64,000 nt of DNA from Streptomyces sp. NBC_00102 (GCF_026343115.1 NZ_JAPEMC010000001.1:992001-1056000); one strand, 5' to 3'. Shown: positions 42,081 through 51,231, counted from the stretch's first letter. Numbers and translations are program-made. Notes: generated by a model not told the origin, from the letters alone.

Positions 42081-42188
42081 AAAGACGCCTGAAGACGCCT
42101 GAAGACGCCTGAAGACGCCTGAAGACACCTGAAAACGCCTGAAGACGCCTGAAGACACCTGGAGACGCTTGAAGACGCCTGAAGACGT
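42081..42188. repeat. 10-bp tandem repeat GAAGACGCCT, about eleven copies
   Basis: Ten full and one partial copies of GAAGACGCCT (variants GAAGACACCT, GAAAACGCCT, GGAGACGCTT) run from three bases after the kinase stop. The period equals about one helical turn. It lies between convergent genes. A looser repeat of ACCGACCATGGGCAGGC-like units follows at about 42240-42304. Confidence 0.93.
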
Positions 42189-42348
42189 CGTACGGCTCCG
42201 AGGCGCGTCCGGCGACGTGGCCGGCGGCGGGTCGGCCACCGACCAGGGGCAGGCACCGACCAGGAGCCACCGACCATGGGCAGGCACCGACCGTGGGCAG
42301 GCACCGCGAAGAATCAAGCATCGCCCGGGGTCGGACACGGCCCACACG

Positions 42349-42918
42349 TCACTGCCCGACCCTCCCGTCGACGCACTCGCGCAGCAGGTCGGCGTGGCCG
42401 CAGTGACGGGCGTACTCCTCGATCCGGTGGACCAGCAGTTCCCGGACGGCGATGCCGTCCTCGCCGAGGCGCTCACCGAGGTCAAGATGGCCGGCCAACG
42501 CGGCGTCGGTGGCGGCCTGTTCGCGGGCGAGGTCCGCGTACGCGCCGTCCACCAGGGCCTGTTCGGCGAGGGCTCCGTCGAAGTCGCCGTCGCGCGCGCC
42601 GTAGAGCTTGGACAGGGGTTCGCCGTCGCTGATCCAGTTGCGCCAGTCGCGCTCCACCTCGGCGAGGTGGCGTACGAGGCCGAGCAGGGACATCGACGAC
42701 GGCGGGACACTGCGGCGGGCCAGCTGCTCGGGGGTGAGCCCCTCGCACTTCATCAGAAGGGTCAGGCGGTAGTCCTTCAGGTAGTCCTGCAGAGTGGGCA
42801 GTTCACCCTCGGGACTGTTCTCCCCGTTGTCGCGGGGGTCGTCGTCCGGATCGGCCCACATGTCGGGGTAGACGGTGGCCTGGGTCCATCGTTCGGGCTG
42901 GTCGCTCATGCGCCGCAT
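42349..42918 (-). CDS. DinB-family protein (DUF664), second copy
   Basis: A 189-residue DinB/DUF664 protein related to the one at 25859-26371: LLGLVRHLAEVERDWRNW and HRIEEYARHCGHADLLRECVDG carry the metal-site histidines. It has an added acidic N-terminal tail (WADPDDDPRDNGENSPEGE). The ATG at 42918 or the one nine bases later may be used. It is convergent with the kinase gene across the repeat array. Function unknown; family members may act with low-molecular-weight thiols. Confidence 0.85.
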   Translation of the reverse strand: MRRMSDQPERWTQATVYPDMWADPDDDPRDNGENSPEGELPTLQDYLKDYRLTLLMKCEGLTPEQLARRSVPPSSMSLLGLVRHLAEVERDWRNWISDGEPLSKLYGARDGDFDGALAEQALVDGAYADLAREQAATDAALAGHLDLGERLGEDGIAVRELLVHRIEEYARHCGHADLLRECVDGRVGQ

Positions 42919-43089
42919 GATCGTCCATTCGGGCTGGGCCCGCCACCGCTTTTCGCCGGGCCGCCCCGACGCTCAACAACCCCTCCGGTCGGGCCCGTTC
43001 AGGAACGGGACCGGCCCCCTGTCCGCCGGACGGAGGCGACGGACGGAGGACCGGAGTACCGGCAGGGGCGGGCGACGGCGCGCGGTGGG

Positions 43090-43710
43090 TCAGCTGCCGT
43101 CGCGCAGGTCGGCGACGCCCTCCGCGCGGAAGGCGATCCGGTCGAAGGTGACCTCGCAGCCGTCGCCCACGGGTGCCTGGACGAGGAAGCCGACCGACGC
43201 GGACGCCGTGGCCTCCGGGTCGCCGAGGGCGAAGACCCGGACGAAGGTCCAGGTGACGCCGTCCGGCGAGGCGTGGAAGGCGAAGGCGCCGCCGTTGCGG
43301 CTGAGCCGCAGCCAGAAGGTGTCGCCGTCCACGGTGAAGGAGTTGACGTCGTCGGAGACGCCCCGGGTGACCACCGTGCAGATGGTGGGGACTGCGGGCG
43401 AGAGTTCCAGGCAAATCTTCGCCCAGTCCTGCTCCCCGACGTGGAGGTAGAGGACGCCCGCGTCGTAGGCACCGGCAAAGCCGGCCTTGACCCGGGCGAG
43501 CAGCTGGAAGTCACCGGGCGGCGGGGTGCCGAGGAGGCGGGGTGCGTCGCTGGTCGATTCGAGGGAGTCTCCGCCGGGCGGTACGAAGCGGTCCTGTTGG
43601 GCGCCCGCGCGACCGGTCAGTACGCCGTCCTCGTAGGACCACTTGCCCTCGGGGCCGAACGGCTCCAGCTCGAAGGGGAGTTCGGGAAGTCGCACGGTCA
43701 TGGTCGTCAT
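43090..43710 (-). CDS. DUF1349 protein
   Basis: A 206-residue beta-sandwich protein of the DUF1349 (concanavalin-like) type. Features are FELEPFGPEGKWSYEDGVLTGRAG, FQLLARVKAGFAGAYDAGVLYLHVGEQDWAKICLE, and SFTVDGDTFWLRLSRNGGAFAFHASPDG. No signal peptide. The ATG overlaps the stop of the aldehyde dehydrogenase gene (ATGA), so it is coupled to it; a second ATG lies nine bases in. Related domains bind or process sugars, which would fit a sugar-acid role. Confidence 0.85.
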   Translation of the reverse strand: MTTMTVRLPELPFELEPFGPEGKWSYEDGVLTGRAGAQQDRFVPPGGDSLESTSDAPRLLGTPPPGDFQLLARVKAGFAGAYDAGVLYLHVGEQDWAKICLELSPAVPTICTVVTRGVSDDVNSFTVDGDTFWLRLSRNGGAFAFHASPDGVTWTFVRVFALGDPEATASASVGFLVQAPVGDGCEVTFDRIAFRAEGVADLRDGS

Positions 43711-45218
43711 CCGTTCACCCGGCGGGGCAGGCCCAGCGGGTTGTCGTCGTGGAGTTCGGGCGGGAGGAGACCCTCGGGGGTCGACTGGTACGTCACCGGG
43801 CGCAGCCAGCGCTCGATGGCGGTGGCGCCGACCGAGGTCGAGGTGGAGGTGGTCGACGGGTACGGGCCGCCGTGGTGCTGGGCCGGGGCGACGGCGACGC
43901 CGGTGGGCCAGCCGTTGACGAGTACGCGTCCGGCGAGCGGGGTGAGGGAGGCGAGGAGGCCGGCGGCGCCGCCGGCCTCTTCCTCGCCGGAGATGTGCAG
44001 GGTGGCGGTGAGGTTGCCGGGGAGGCGGCCGAGCACGCCGGCGATCTCGTCCTCGGAGGCGTACCGGGCGACGACGGTGACCGGGCCGAAGCACTCCTCC
44101 AGGAGCGCCTGGTGCGGGCCGTCCTCGGCGAGCCGGGCGGCGGGGACGGTGAGGAAGCCGGAGGCGACGGCGTGTTCGCCGCCGTCGCCCGGGGTGACGG
44201 GCGCCTCGACCTCGGGGAGGGCGGCCCGTTCGCGCACTCCGGCGATGAAGGCGTCCCGCATCCGGTGGTCGAGCATGACGGCGGGGGCGGTGTCGCCGAC
44301 GGTCGCGGTGAGGGTCTTCACCAGTCCGTCGCCGCTCTCGCCCGCCGGGACCAGGACGAGTCCGGGCTTGGTGCAGAACTGTCCGGCGCTCATGGTCATC
44401 GAGCCGCCGAGTCCGGCGCCGATCTGCTCGCCGCGCTCGGCGGCGGCGGCCTCCGTGATCACGACGGGGTTGAGGGAGCCGAGTTCGCCGTGGAACGGGA
44501 TGGGGGCGGGGCGGGCGGCGGCCGCGTCGAAGAGGGCGCGTCCACCGCGGATCGAGCCGGTGAAGCCGGCGGCGGAGATCAGCGGGTGGCGGACCAGTTC
44601 GACGCCCGCCTCGAAGCCGTGCACCAGCCCGACGATCTCCTCGGGCAGCCCGTGAGTGGCGGCGGCGCGGCGGAGCAGGGAGGCGGTCAGCTCGGAGGTG
44701 GCCGGGTGGTCGGGGTGGGACTTGACGACGACCGGGCAGCCCGCGGCCAGGGCGCTCGCGGTGTCGCCGCCGGGGACGGAGAAGGCGAGCGGGAAGTTGC
44801 TGGCCGCGTAGACGGCGACGACGCCGAGCGGGATCTTCCAGCGGCGCAGGTCGGGCCAGGGCGGGGTGCGGCCGGCGTCCTCGTGGTCGATGTGGATGTC
44901 GAGGAAGGCACCCTCCTCGACGACCTCGGCGAAGGCCCTCAACTGAGCCGCCGTGCGCGCGAGTTCGCCGGTCAGCCGGGGCGCGCCGAGCGCGGTCTCG
45001 GCGTCGGCGGTCGCCACGACGGACTCCTGGGCCCCGGCGAGCAGATCGGCCGCGGTGCGCAGGAAGGCGGCACGCACGGTGCGGTCGGCGAGGGCGTCAC
45101 GGACGGCGTGCGCCGCCCGCACCACGCGGTCGACCTCCTCCGCTGTAGCCTCCACCGCAACCTGCTCGCGCGGGTTCCCGGTGCGGGGGTCGACGCTCCA
45201 GACTGGTGCTGCTGCCAC
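43707..45218 (-). CDS. Aldehyde dehydrogenase, 2-oxoglutarate semialdehyde type
   Basis: A 503-residue NAD(P)-dependent aldehyde dehydrogenase. The catalytic cysteine is in SAGQFCTKPGLVLVP and the general base glutamate in PFHGELGSLNPVV; these contexts are typical of 2,5-dioxovalerate (2-oxoglutarate semialdehyde) dehydrogenases, which end the oxidative breakdown of sugar acids and pentoses. The GTG was chosen for the GGAAGGG site upstream. It is coupled to the DUF1349 gene and divergent from the IclR regulator, across a palindrome. Pectin and galactarate catabolism in the window would feed it. Confidence 0.85.
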   Translation of the reverse strand: MAAAPVWSVDPRTGNPREQVAVEATAEEVDRVVRAAHAVRDALADRTVRAAFLRTAADLLAGAQESVVATADAETALGAPRLTGELARTAAQLRAFAEVVEEGAFLDIHIDHEDAGRTPPWPDLRRWKIPLGVVAVYAASNFPLAFSVPGGDTASALAAGCPVVVKSHPDHPATSELTASLLRRAAATHGLPEEIVGLVHGFEAGVELVRHPLISAAGFTGSIRGGRALFDAAAARPAPIPFHGELGSLNPVVITEAAAAERGEQIGAGLGGSMTMSAGQFCTKPGLVLVPAGESGDGLVKTLTATVGDTAPAVMLDHRMRDAFIAGVRERAALPEVEAPVTPGDGGEHAVASGFLTVPAARLAEDGPHQALLEECFGPVTVVARYASEDEIAGVLGRLPGNLTATLHISGEEEAGGAAGLLASLTPLAGRVLVNGWPTGVAVAPAQHHGGPYPSTTSTSTSVGATAIERWLRPVTYQSTPEGLLPPELHDDNPLGLPRRVNG

Positions 45219-45258
45219 CGTTTTCCCTTCCGTACTCTCTGCCACACGCCAGGAAGTT

Positions 45259-45274
45259 GTTCGGTATTCTGAAC
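45259..45274. promoter_or_regulatory. Putative IclR operator between dehydrogenase and regulator genes
   Basis: GTTCGGTATTCTGAAC is a 12-of-16 palindrome 40 bp upstream of the dehydrogenase start. The GTTC...GAAC outline resembles operators of sugar-acid IclR (KdgR-like) regulators. Confidence 0.5.
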
Positions 45275-45327
45275 AGCGTTCCTCATCGTGAATGTCCTGG
45301 AACTCTATTTCCGGGCGTTCCACGTTG

Positions 45328-45406
45328 GCAAGAAGTCACGGCAACAAGTCACGGCAAGAAGCCACAGCAAGAAGTCACGGGCAAGAAGTCACGGCGAAGT
45401 CATGGG
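45328..45406 (+). repeat. 13-bp tandem repeat in the IclR leader
   Basis: Five units of GCAAGAAGTCACG (variants GCAACAAGTCACG, GCAAGAAGCCACA; one unit has an extra G) begin at 45328, 45341, 45354, 45367 and 45381, with a degenerate sixth. The array ends about 30 bp before the IclR start. Confidence 0.9.
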
Positions 45407-45437
45407 ACTTCGACGAAGGCAGGAAGGGGCGAGGGCG

Positions 45438-46208
45438 ATGTCGGCTGCCGAGTCTGGTGGGGCGCAGGTCAAGTCCGCGGTACGGACGGTGGAGCTCCTC
45501 GAATACTTCGCGGGGCGCCCCGGGATGCACTCCCTCGCCGCCGTGCAGGAGGCGGTGGGCTACCCCAAGTCCAGCCTCTACATGCTGCTGCGCACCCTGG
45601 TGGAGCTCGGCTGGGTGGAGACCGACGCCACCGGCACCCGGTACGGCATCGGGGTGCGCGCGCTGCTGGTCGGCACCTCGTACATCGACGGCGACGAGGT
45701 GGTGGCCGCCGCCCGGCCCACGCTCGACCGGCTCTCCGACGACACCACGGAGACCATCCACCTGGCCCGGCTCGACGGCACCAACGTGGTCTACCTCGCC
45801 ACCCGGCAGTCCCAGCACTACCTGCGCCCCTTCACCCGCGTCGGCCGCCGGCTGCCCGCCCACTCCACCTCGCTGGGCAAGGCGCTGCTGGCCACCTACA
45901 GCGACGAGCAGGTGCGCAAGCTGCTGCCCGAGACGCTGCCCGCGCTGACCGAGCACACCCTGACCGACCGCGAGCGGCTCATCGAGGAGCTGCACACCAT
46001 CCGCGAGCAGGGGTACGCGGTGGACCGCGAGGAGAACACGCTGGGGCTGCGCTGTTTCGGCGTGGCGATCCCGTACCGGACGCCCTCGCGCGACGCGATC
46101 AGCTGCTCGGTGCCGGTCGCCCGGCTCACCCCCGCCCACGAGCAGACGGTGAAGGACGCCCTCTTCGACGCCCGCGACCGCCTGACGCTGGCGACCCGCC
46201 GGCTCTGA
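45438..46208 (+). CDS. IclR-family transcriptional regulator
   Basis: A 256-residue IclR regulator. The winged helix is KSAVRTVELLEYFAGRPGMHSLAAVQEAVGYPKSSLYMLLRTL; the effector domain includes TSYIDGDEVVAAARPTLDRL, RLPAHSTSLGKALLA and AISCSVPVARLT. The ATG after AGGAAGGGG was chosen; an in-frame upstream start would translate the 13-bp repeats. It is divergent from the semialdehyde dehydrogenase, its most likely target. Effector probably a sugar acid or keto-acid; this is inference from the neighbour. Confidence 0.9.
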   Translation: MSAAESGGAQVKSAVRTVELLEYFAGRPGMHSLAAVQEAVGYPKSSLYMLLRTLVELGWVETDATGTRYGIGVRALLVGTSYIDGDEVVAAARPTLDRLSDDTTETIHLARLDGTNVVYLATRQSQHYLRPFTRVGRRLPAHSTSLGKALLATYSDEQVRKLLPETLPALTEHTLTDRERLIEELHTIREQGYAVDREENTLGLRCFGVAIPYRTPSRDAISCSVPVARLTPAHEQTVKDALFDARDRLTLATRRL

Positions 46209-46323
46209 GCGTCACACCGGAAAAGGACGAAACACCCAAAGGGTGACCGGGGCCGCCTGAGAAATCGGTGAGAAGCGGCACAACCGGGAACATCCGCCGC
46301 CCCACCGTTCGTCCCCCGTCGGG

Positions 46324-47775
46324 ATGAACAAAACGATCAGGCGTGCCTCGGTCTTCTGTCTGCTCCTGGTCCTCGCGCTGCTGGTGCGGGCGACCTGGGT
46401 GCAGGTGTACGACGCGAAGGCACTCGCGGACAACGACAACAACCGGCGGAACACCATCGCGCAGTACGCGCAGCCGCTCGGTGACATCATCGTGGCCGGC
46501 TCCCCGGTCACCGGATCGCAGAGGACGGAGAGCGGAGATCTCGCGTACAAGCGCACCTACACGGACGGAGAGCTCTACGCCGCCGTCACCGGATACGGCT
46601 CGCAGGCGTACGGCTCCACCCAGCTGGAGGGCATCTACGGCTCGGTGCTCGACGGCACCGACGACCGGCTGAAGAACCCGGCCGACGTCGTCACCGGCAA
46701 GCAGGCGGCCCCGGGCGACGTGCTGACCACGATCGACCCGGACGTGCAGAAGGCCGCCTACGAGGCGCTCGGCGACGACAAGGGCGCGGCGGTCGCGATG
46801 GACCCGAAGACCGGCCGCATCCTCGGCATGGTCTCCACCCCCTCGTACGACCCGTCGACGATCAGCGGGACGACGGATGGGGATGCCTGGCAGAAGCTGC
46901 TGGACGACCCCGACAAGGCGCTGGTCAACCGTGCCCTGCGGCAGCCGCTGGCGCCGGGTTCGACGTTCAAGCTGGTGGTGGCCTCGGCGGCGCTGGAGAA
47001 CGGCCTCTACGACTCCGTGGACCAGGCCACGGACAGCCCCGATCCCTTCACCCTGCCGGGCACCACGACGGTACTGAAGAACGAGAGCGCCTCGGCCCCC
47101 TGCGAGAACGCCACCCTGCGCACGGCGCTCCAGTACTCCTGCAACAACGTCTTCGCCAAGGTGGCGTCCGACCTCGGTCAGGAGAAGCTGCGGGCGATGG
47201 CGGAGAAGTTCGGGTTCAACACCGAGAAGCTCGACGTGCCGGTGCGCGCCTCGGCGAGCGTGTACCCGGAGAAGATGGACAGCGCGCAGACCGCGCTCAC
47301 CGGCATCGGCCAGTTCGAGGTGACGGCCACCCCGATGCAGATGGCGATGGTCTCCGCGGCCCTCGCCAACGGCGGCGAGCTGGCCGCGCCGCACATGGTC
47401 TCCTCGGTGACGGACTCCGAGGGGTCGGCGCTCCAGGAGTACGCGGACGGCGACACCGAGCGGGTGGTGTCGGAGTCGACCGCCGCCCAGTTGCGCAGCG
47501 CGATGGTGACGGTGGTCGAGGACGGTACGGGCACCAACGCGCGGATCGACGGCGCCGAGGTGGGCGGCAAGACGGGGACGGCCCAGAACGGCGTGGGCAA
47601 CGAGAACACCCCGTACGCCTGGTTCACCTCGTACGCCAAGGACGACTCCTCCGGCAAGGAGGTGGCGGTCGCCGTGGTCGTGGAGGACTCGGGGGCGGCT
47701 CGTTCCGAGGTCAGCGGCAACGGTCTGGCGGCGCCGGTCGCCAGGAAGATGATGGAGGCGGCGCTCGCGGGGTGA
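46324..47775 (+). CDS. Penicillin-binding protein, class B transpeptidase
   Basis: A 483-residue membrane-anchored D,D-transpeptidase. One N-terminal membrane segment (SVFCLLLVLALLVRATWVQV) is followed by a short PBP dimer-like region and the transpeptidase domain. The three motifs are visible: PGSTFKL (catalytic serine and lysine), YSCNNVF (SxN) and GGKTGTAQ (KTG). The protein lacks a RodA/FtsW partner next door, unlike the PbpA-RodA pair. It acts outside the membrane in peptidoglycan cross-linking, perhaps in sporulation. A terminator follows. Confidence 0.9.
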   Translation: MNKTIRRASVFCLLLVLALLVRATWVQVYDAKALADNDNNRRNTIAQYAQPLGDIIVAGSPVTGSQRTESGDLAYKRTYTDGELYAAVTGYGSQAYGSTQLEGIYGSVLDGTDDRLKNPADVVTGKQAAPGDVLTTIDPDVQKAAYEALGDDKGAAVAMDPKTGRILGMVSTPSYDPSTISGTTDGDAWQKLLDDPDKALVNRALRQPLAPGSTFKLVVASAALENGLYDSVDQATDSPDPFTLPGTTTVLKNESASAPCENATLRTALQYSCNNVFAKVASDLGQEKLRAMAEKFGFNTEKLDVPVRASASVYPEKMDSAQTALTGIGQFEVTATPMQMAMVSAALANGGELAAPHMVSSVTDSEGSALQEYADGDTERVVSESTAAQLRSAMVTVVEDGTGTNARIDGAEVGGKTGTAQNGVGNENTPYAWFTSYAKDDSSGKEVAVAVVVEDSGAARSEVSGNGLAAPVARKMMEAALAG

Positions 47776-47794
47776 GGCCGCAGGACCCCGCGCG

Positions 47795-47837
47795 AACGGG
47801 CCGGCTCCCCGGAGAGGGGAGGCCGGCCCGTTCGACG
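47795..47837. terminator. Terminator between convergent PBP and DUF1906 genes
   Basis: AACGGGCCGG then CTCCCC (47795-47810) pairs with GGGGAGGCCGGCCCGTT with one bulged base, around a short loop. It lies between the convergent stops. Confidence 0.7.
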
Positions 47838-47857
47838 GGTCACAGGGGGCACACGGG

Positions 47858-48688
47858 TCAGCCAACGATGGCGACCGGGGCGTCCCAGGCGTCGCGGTCG
47901 ACGGTGAGGGTGTAACCGCCGCGCTTCTCCTTGCTGTTGACCTGGTACTGGTGGCCGCGGCTGTGGTCGGTGTACAGCGTCTTGGCCCACGGCCAGTCGG
48001 TCGTGGTGGTGGACTTGCCGTCCCAGAGCGCGTACCAGAGGTTGCCCGGCAGGTCGGTCTTGTTCGTCGCCGTGGCGACGGCCTTGGCGCTGGAGCTGCT
48101 GAAGCCGTAGAACCCGGCCCGGTAGGTCTTGGCGCGCAGGGTCTTGGTGAACGAGCGCGTGTACGCCAGCACCGCGTCGTTGCAGGCCTTGTCCGTGATC
48201 GTGTACGGCTCGACGTCGAGGTAGATCGGGCTGCCGGCCTTCATCCCGAGCGCCGCGGCCTTGGCCACCGCGTCGTTGCCGTCCTTGACCCCGAGCGAGG
48301 TCGCCGTGGCGGCGGTCAGCTTCTCCGGGCTCGCGCTCTTCTGACAGGGCGGCTGGGCACCCACGTAGATCGGGATGAGCTTCCAGCCGGTCGAGTTGAC
48401 CGACTTCACCCACGACGAGGTCAGGTTGGGCTGCGCGCAGCCCCGGTTCTTGCCGCCGATGTAGACGGCGGCTCCGCCGTAGAACTTGTCGGCCTTCCAC
48501 GCCTTCATCGCGGCGAGCGACGGCGCGGTGCAGGTGTCGAAGGCCTGCCCCGTGAAGGTCTTCTGCGCGGGCCACGCGGTGGCGGCCATCGACGTCTGGG
48601 CCACGATCCCGGACCCCACGACGGCGACCGCCGCCGCAGTCCCCCAGGCGATGTAGCGGCCCTTCTTGGACAACCGGTGTCTGGACAA
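47858..48688 (-). CDS. Secreted DUF1906 (glycoside hydrolase-like, Rv2525c type) protein
   Basis: A 276-residue exported protein. The N-terminus has basic residues, a membrane segment (AWGTAAAVAVVGSGIVAQTSMAA), then the DUF1906 domain: GQAFDTCTAPSLAAMKAWKA, FYGGAAVYIGGKNRGCAQPNL, PIYLDVEPYTI and GFYGFSSSSAK. The fold is a TIM barrel like GH25; Rv2525c in mycobacteria affects the cell envelope. The acid in DVEPY is the candidate catalytic residue. A TTG start was chosen from the GGGGGA ahead; a second TTG five codons later is also possible. Confidence 0.82.
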   Translation of the reverse strand: MSRHRLSKKGRYIAWGTAAAVAVVGSGIVAQTSMAATAWPAQKTFTGQAFDTCTAPSLAAMKAWKADKFYGGAAVYIGGKNRGCAQPNLTSSWVKSVNSTGWKLIPIYVGAQPPCQKSASPEKLTAATATSLGVKDGNDAVAKAAALGMKAGSPIYLDVEPYTITDKACNDAVLAYTRSFTKTLRAKTYRAGFYGFSSSSAKAVATATNKTDLPGNLWYALWDGKSTTTTDWPWAKTLYTDHSRGHQYQVNSKEKRGGYTLTVDRDAWDAPVAIVG

Positions 48689-48906
48689 TCCCCCACCCCA
48701 TTCGGATCGGTGCTTCCGGCCGCAGCCGTGCCCGACGCGGTCGGAACGCGGCTTCGGGGCACGGAAGGCGGCGCCCGTGGACGGGCGTTCGGAGCGGGCA
48801 CCATATCCGACTTCACCGGCATGACCGGCGGCGGGGTCGGGCGTCCGGGGCCCGATGCCGCTCCCCGGACACCCGCCCACGCTTCAGCCGGCGGTACGCC
48901 CGATGG

Positions 48907-50412
48907 TCACTTGACGCCGAGCAGCTGCTCGATCGGGTCGATCGCGAAGTACACCAGGAACAGGGCCGAGGTGGCCCAGAGCAGCCAGTGGACCTCCCGC
49001 GCCTTGCCGAGCGCGGCCTTGATCACGACGTAGGCGAGGAAGCCCGCGCCGATGCCGTTGGTGATCGAGTACGTGAACGGCATGACGGCGATCGTCAGGA
49101 ACGCCGGGATGGCGATCTCGTAGCTCTCCCACTCGATGTGGCGGACCTGCGACATCAGCAGGAAGCCGACCGCGATGAGCGCGGGCGCCGCGGCCTGGGC
49201 CGGGACGACGGTGGCCAGCGGGGTGAGGAAGAGTGCGACGGCGAAGAGGGCGCCGGTGACCAGGGAGGCGAAGCCGGTACGGGCGCCCTCGCCGACGCCC
49301 GCCGCGGACTCGATGTAGGCGGTGTTGGAAGAGGCGGAGGCTGCTCCGCCCACGGCGGCGGCCGCTCCGTCGATCAGCAGGACGCGGCCGATGTTCGGGA
49401 CGTCACCGTTCTCGTCGAGCAGCCCGGCCTCCTGGGAGACGCCGACGACCGTGCCCATGGTGTCGAAGAAGTCGCTGAGGATCAGGGTGAAGATCAGCAG
49501 GACGATGGTGACCACGCCGACCTGCTGGAAAGCGCCGAAGAGGCTGAAGGAGCCGACGAGCCCGAAGTCGGGGGCCGCGACGAGGTCGTCGGGGACCGAG
49601 GGGACGGTCAGGCCCCAGGCGGCCGGCGCGATGTCGGCGATCTCGTTGACGACGATCGCCAGCACGGTGCTGACCACGATGCTGATGAGGATCGCGCCCT
49701 TCACCTTGCGGACCATCAGGGCGACGGTGAGCAGCACACCGACGCAGAAGACCAGCACCGGCCAGCCGGTGAGGTGTCCGGTCGACCCGAGCTGCACGGG
49801 GGTCGAGCCGGTCTCGCCGGGGATGCGGGTGACGAACCCGGCGTCGACGAACCCGATGAAGGCGATGAAGAGCCCGATGCCGACGCTGATGGCCTGCTTG
49901 AGGGCGGGCGGGATCGCCCGCATCACGGCCTCGCGCAGCCCGGTGACGACCAGGACGCAGATGATGAGCCCTTCGAGGACGACCAGGCCCATCGCGTCGG
50001 GCCAGCTCATCAGCGGGGCGATCTGGAACGCGACGACCGCGTTGAGGCCGAGGCCCGCGGCGATGGCGAGCGGGAGGTTGCCGCCGAGCCCCATGATCGC
50101 GGTCATCACGGCGGCCACCAGCGCGGTGACGGTGACGAGTTGGGGCGTGGAGAGGTGGGCGCCGAACTTGTCCTCGGCCGAGCCGAGGATGATCGGGTTG
50201 AGGACCAGGATGTAGGCCATCGTGAAGAAGGTCGCGAAGCCGCCGCGTATCTCGCGGCCGAGGCTCGATCCGCGCGCGGTGATGGCGAACCAACGGTCCA
50301 GCGCGTTCCCGCCGGTGCCGGACGGTGCGGCGTCCGGCGCCCCCGGCTTCCCCGGTGCCTGCGGTGCCTGCGGCTCTTCGGGGGCTTGTGGTGCTTGTGG
50401 TGCTTCAGGCAT
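48907..50412 (-). CDS. NCS2-family purine permease (AzgA-like)
   Basis: A 501-residue permease with about 13 membrane segments. A proline/alanine/glutamine-rich tail made of PQAP units precedes LDRWFAITARGSSLGREIRGGFATFFTMAYILVLNP, the start of AzgA-type hypoxanthine/adenine/guanine permeases. SDFFDTMGTVVGVSQEAG and ASASSNTAYIESAAGVGEGARTG are the other signature regions. The ATG has GAGGAG upstream. No purine riboswitch was recognised in the 243-bp region shared with the divergent sigma factor gene. Confidence 0.9.
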   Translation of the reverse strand: MPEAPQAPQAPEEPQAPQAPGKPGAPDAAPSGTGGNALDRWFAITARGSSLGREIRGGFATFFTMAYILVLNPIILGSAEDKFGAHLSTPQLVTVTALVAAVMTAIMGLGGNLPLAIAAGLGLNAVVAFQIAPLMSWPDAMGLVVLEGLIICVLVVTGLREAVMRAIPPALKQAISVGIGLFIAFIGFVDAGFVTRIPGETGSTPVQLGSTGHLTGWPVLVFCVGVLLTVALMVRKVKGAILISIVVSTVLAIVVNEIADIAPAAWGLTVPSVPDDLVAAPDFGLVGSFSLFGAFQQVGVVTIVLLIFTLILSDFFDTMGTVVGVSQEAGLLDENGDVPNIGRVLLIDGAAAAVGGAASASSNTAYIESAAGVGEGARTGFASLVTGALFAVALFLTPLATVVPAQAAAPALIAVGFLLMSQVRHIEWESYEIAIPAFLTIAVMPFTYSITNGIGAGFLAYVVIKAALGKAREVHWLLWATSALFLVYFAIDPIEQLLGVK

Positions 50413-50655
50413 GGCGCTCCTCGGAGAGTGGGTGGTCATGGAGAGGTCTGCGGGGCGAGTGACTGAATGTTCCCTCCTGGAAGGGGGGTTCAGGTTTTCG
50501 CCGTGTTACGCCTTACTTGGAGTGACACCCGGTTCGCAGCGCGTCCGGAGCGCGCTGATACGCTCTCGCACCGCTCGCACCCCTGGGTGCCGCTGAGGGA
50601 ACGTACACAGCCGGCGCGGTTCGCGTACAGGGATCGAGAGCAGGGAGAGGTACCC

Positions 50656-51231
50656 GTGGGCACTGTGGTCGACGCTGCCGCTGCCGCCGAGTTCCATCAG
50701 TTCTTCGAGGCGCACTACGCCGAACTGGCGCGTCTCGCCCACTTGTTGACAGGCGAGGCGGATGCGGCCGATGATCTGGCCGCTGACGCCATGATGGCCC
50801 TCTGGCACCGTTGGGACCGGATGAGGGAGGCGGATCACCCCGTCGCGTACGCCCGCGGAGTCGTCACCAACCTCGCCCGTACCCGGATTCGCGGCGCGGT
50901 GCGCGAGCGTCGCAGGATCGCCCTGTTCTGGGCGCCGCGCTCCGGGGGCGGCGACGGGTTCGCCGTGGAGGATCCCGACGTGACCACCGTGGTGGACGTC
51001 CAGGAGGCCCTGCGTAGGCTGCCGTTCAGGAAACGGGCCTGCGTCGTGCTGCGGCATGCGTTCGACCTGTCCGAGCGGGACACCTCGTTGGTCCTCGGGA
51101 TCTCGGTCGGTACGGTGAAGAGCCAGACCTCCCGCGGCTTGGCGGAGTTGCAGCGACTGCTGGGCCCCGGGGCGGGACCGGCCCCGGCGCGGGTGGCCGT
51201 GGCGGGGCAGCCCGGCGGAGGAAGGCACTGA
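50656..51231 (+). CDS. SigE-family (ECF-type) RNA polymerase sigma factor
   Basis: A 191-residue ECF sigma factor of the actinobacterial SigE-like group. Region 2 is FEAHYAELARLAHLLTGEADAADDLAADAMMALWHRW, region 4 is ALRRLPFRKRACVVLRHAFDLSERDTSLVLGISVGTVKSQTSRGL. The GTG follows GGGAGAGG. The next gene starts on its last base (TGATG), encoding a one-pass membrane protein that may be its partner. It is divergent from the purine permease. Confidence 0.9.
   Translation: MGTVVDAAAAAEFHQFFEAHYAELARLAHLLTGEADAADDLAADAMMALWHRWDRMREADHPVAYARGVVTNLARTRIRGAVRERRRIALFWAPRSGGGDGFAVEDPDVTTVVDVQEALRRLPFRKRACVVLRHAFDLSERDTSLVLGISVGTVKSQTSRGLAELQRLLGPGAGPAPARVAVAGQPGGGRH

Noticed and set aside
50413..50655. 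Purine riboswitch before the NCS2 permease
   Set aside because: The conserved loop and junction bases of purine riboswitches were not found; only short GC-rich hairpins are present.
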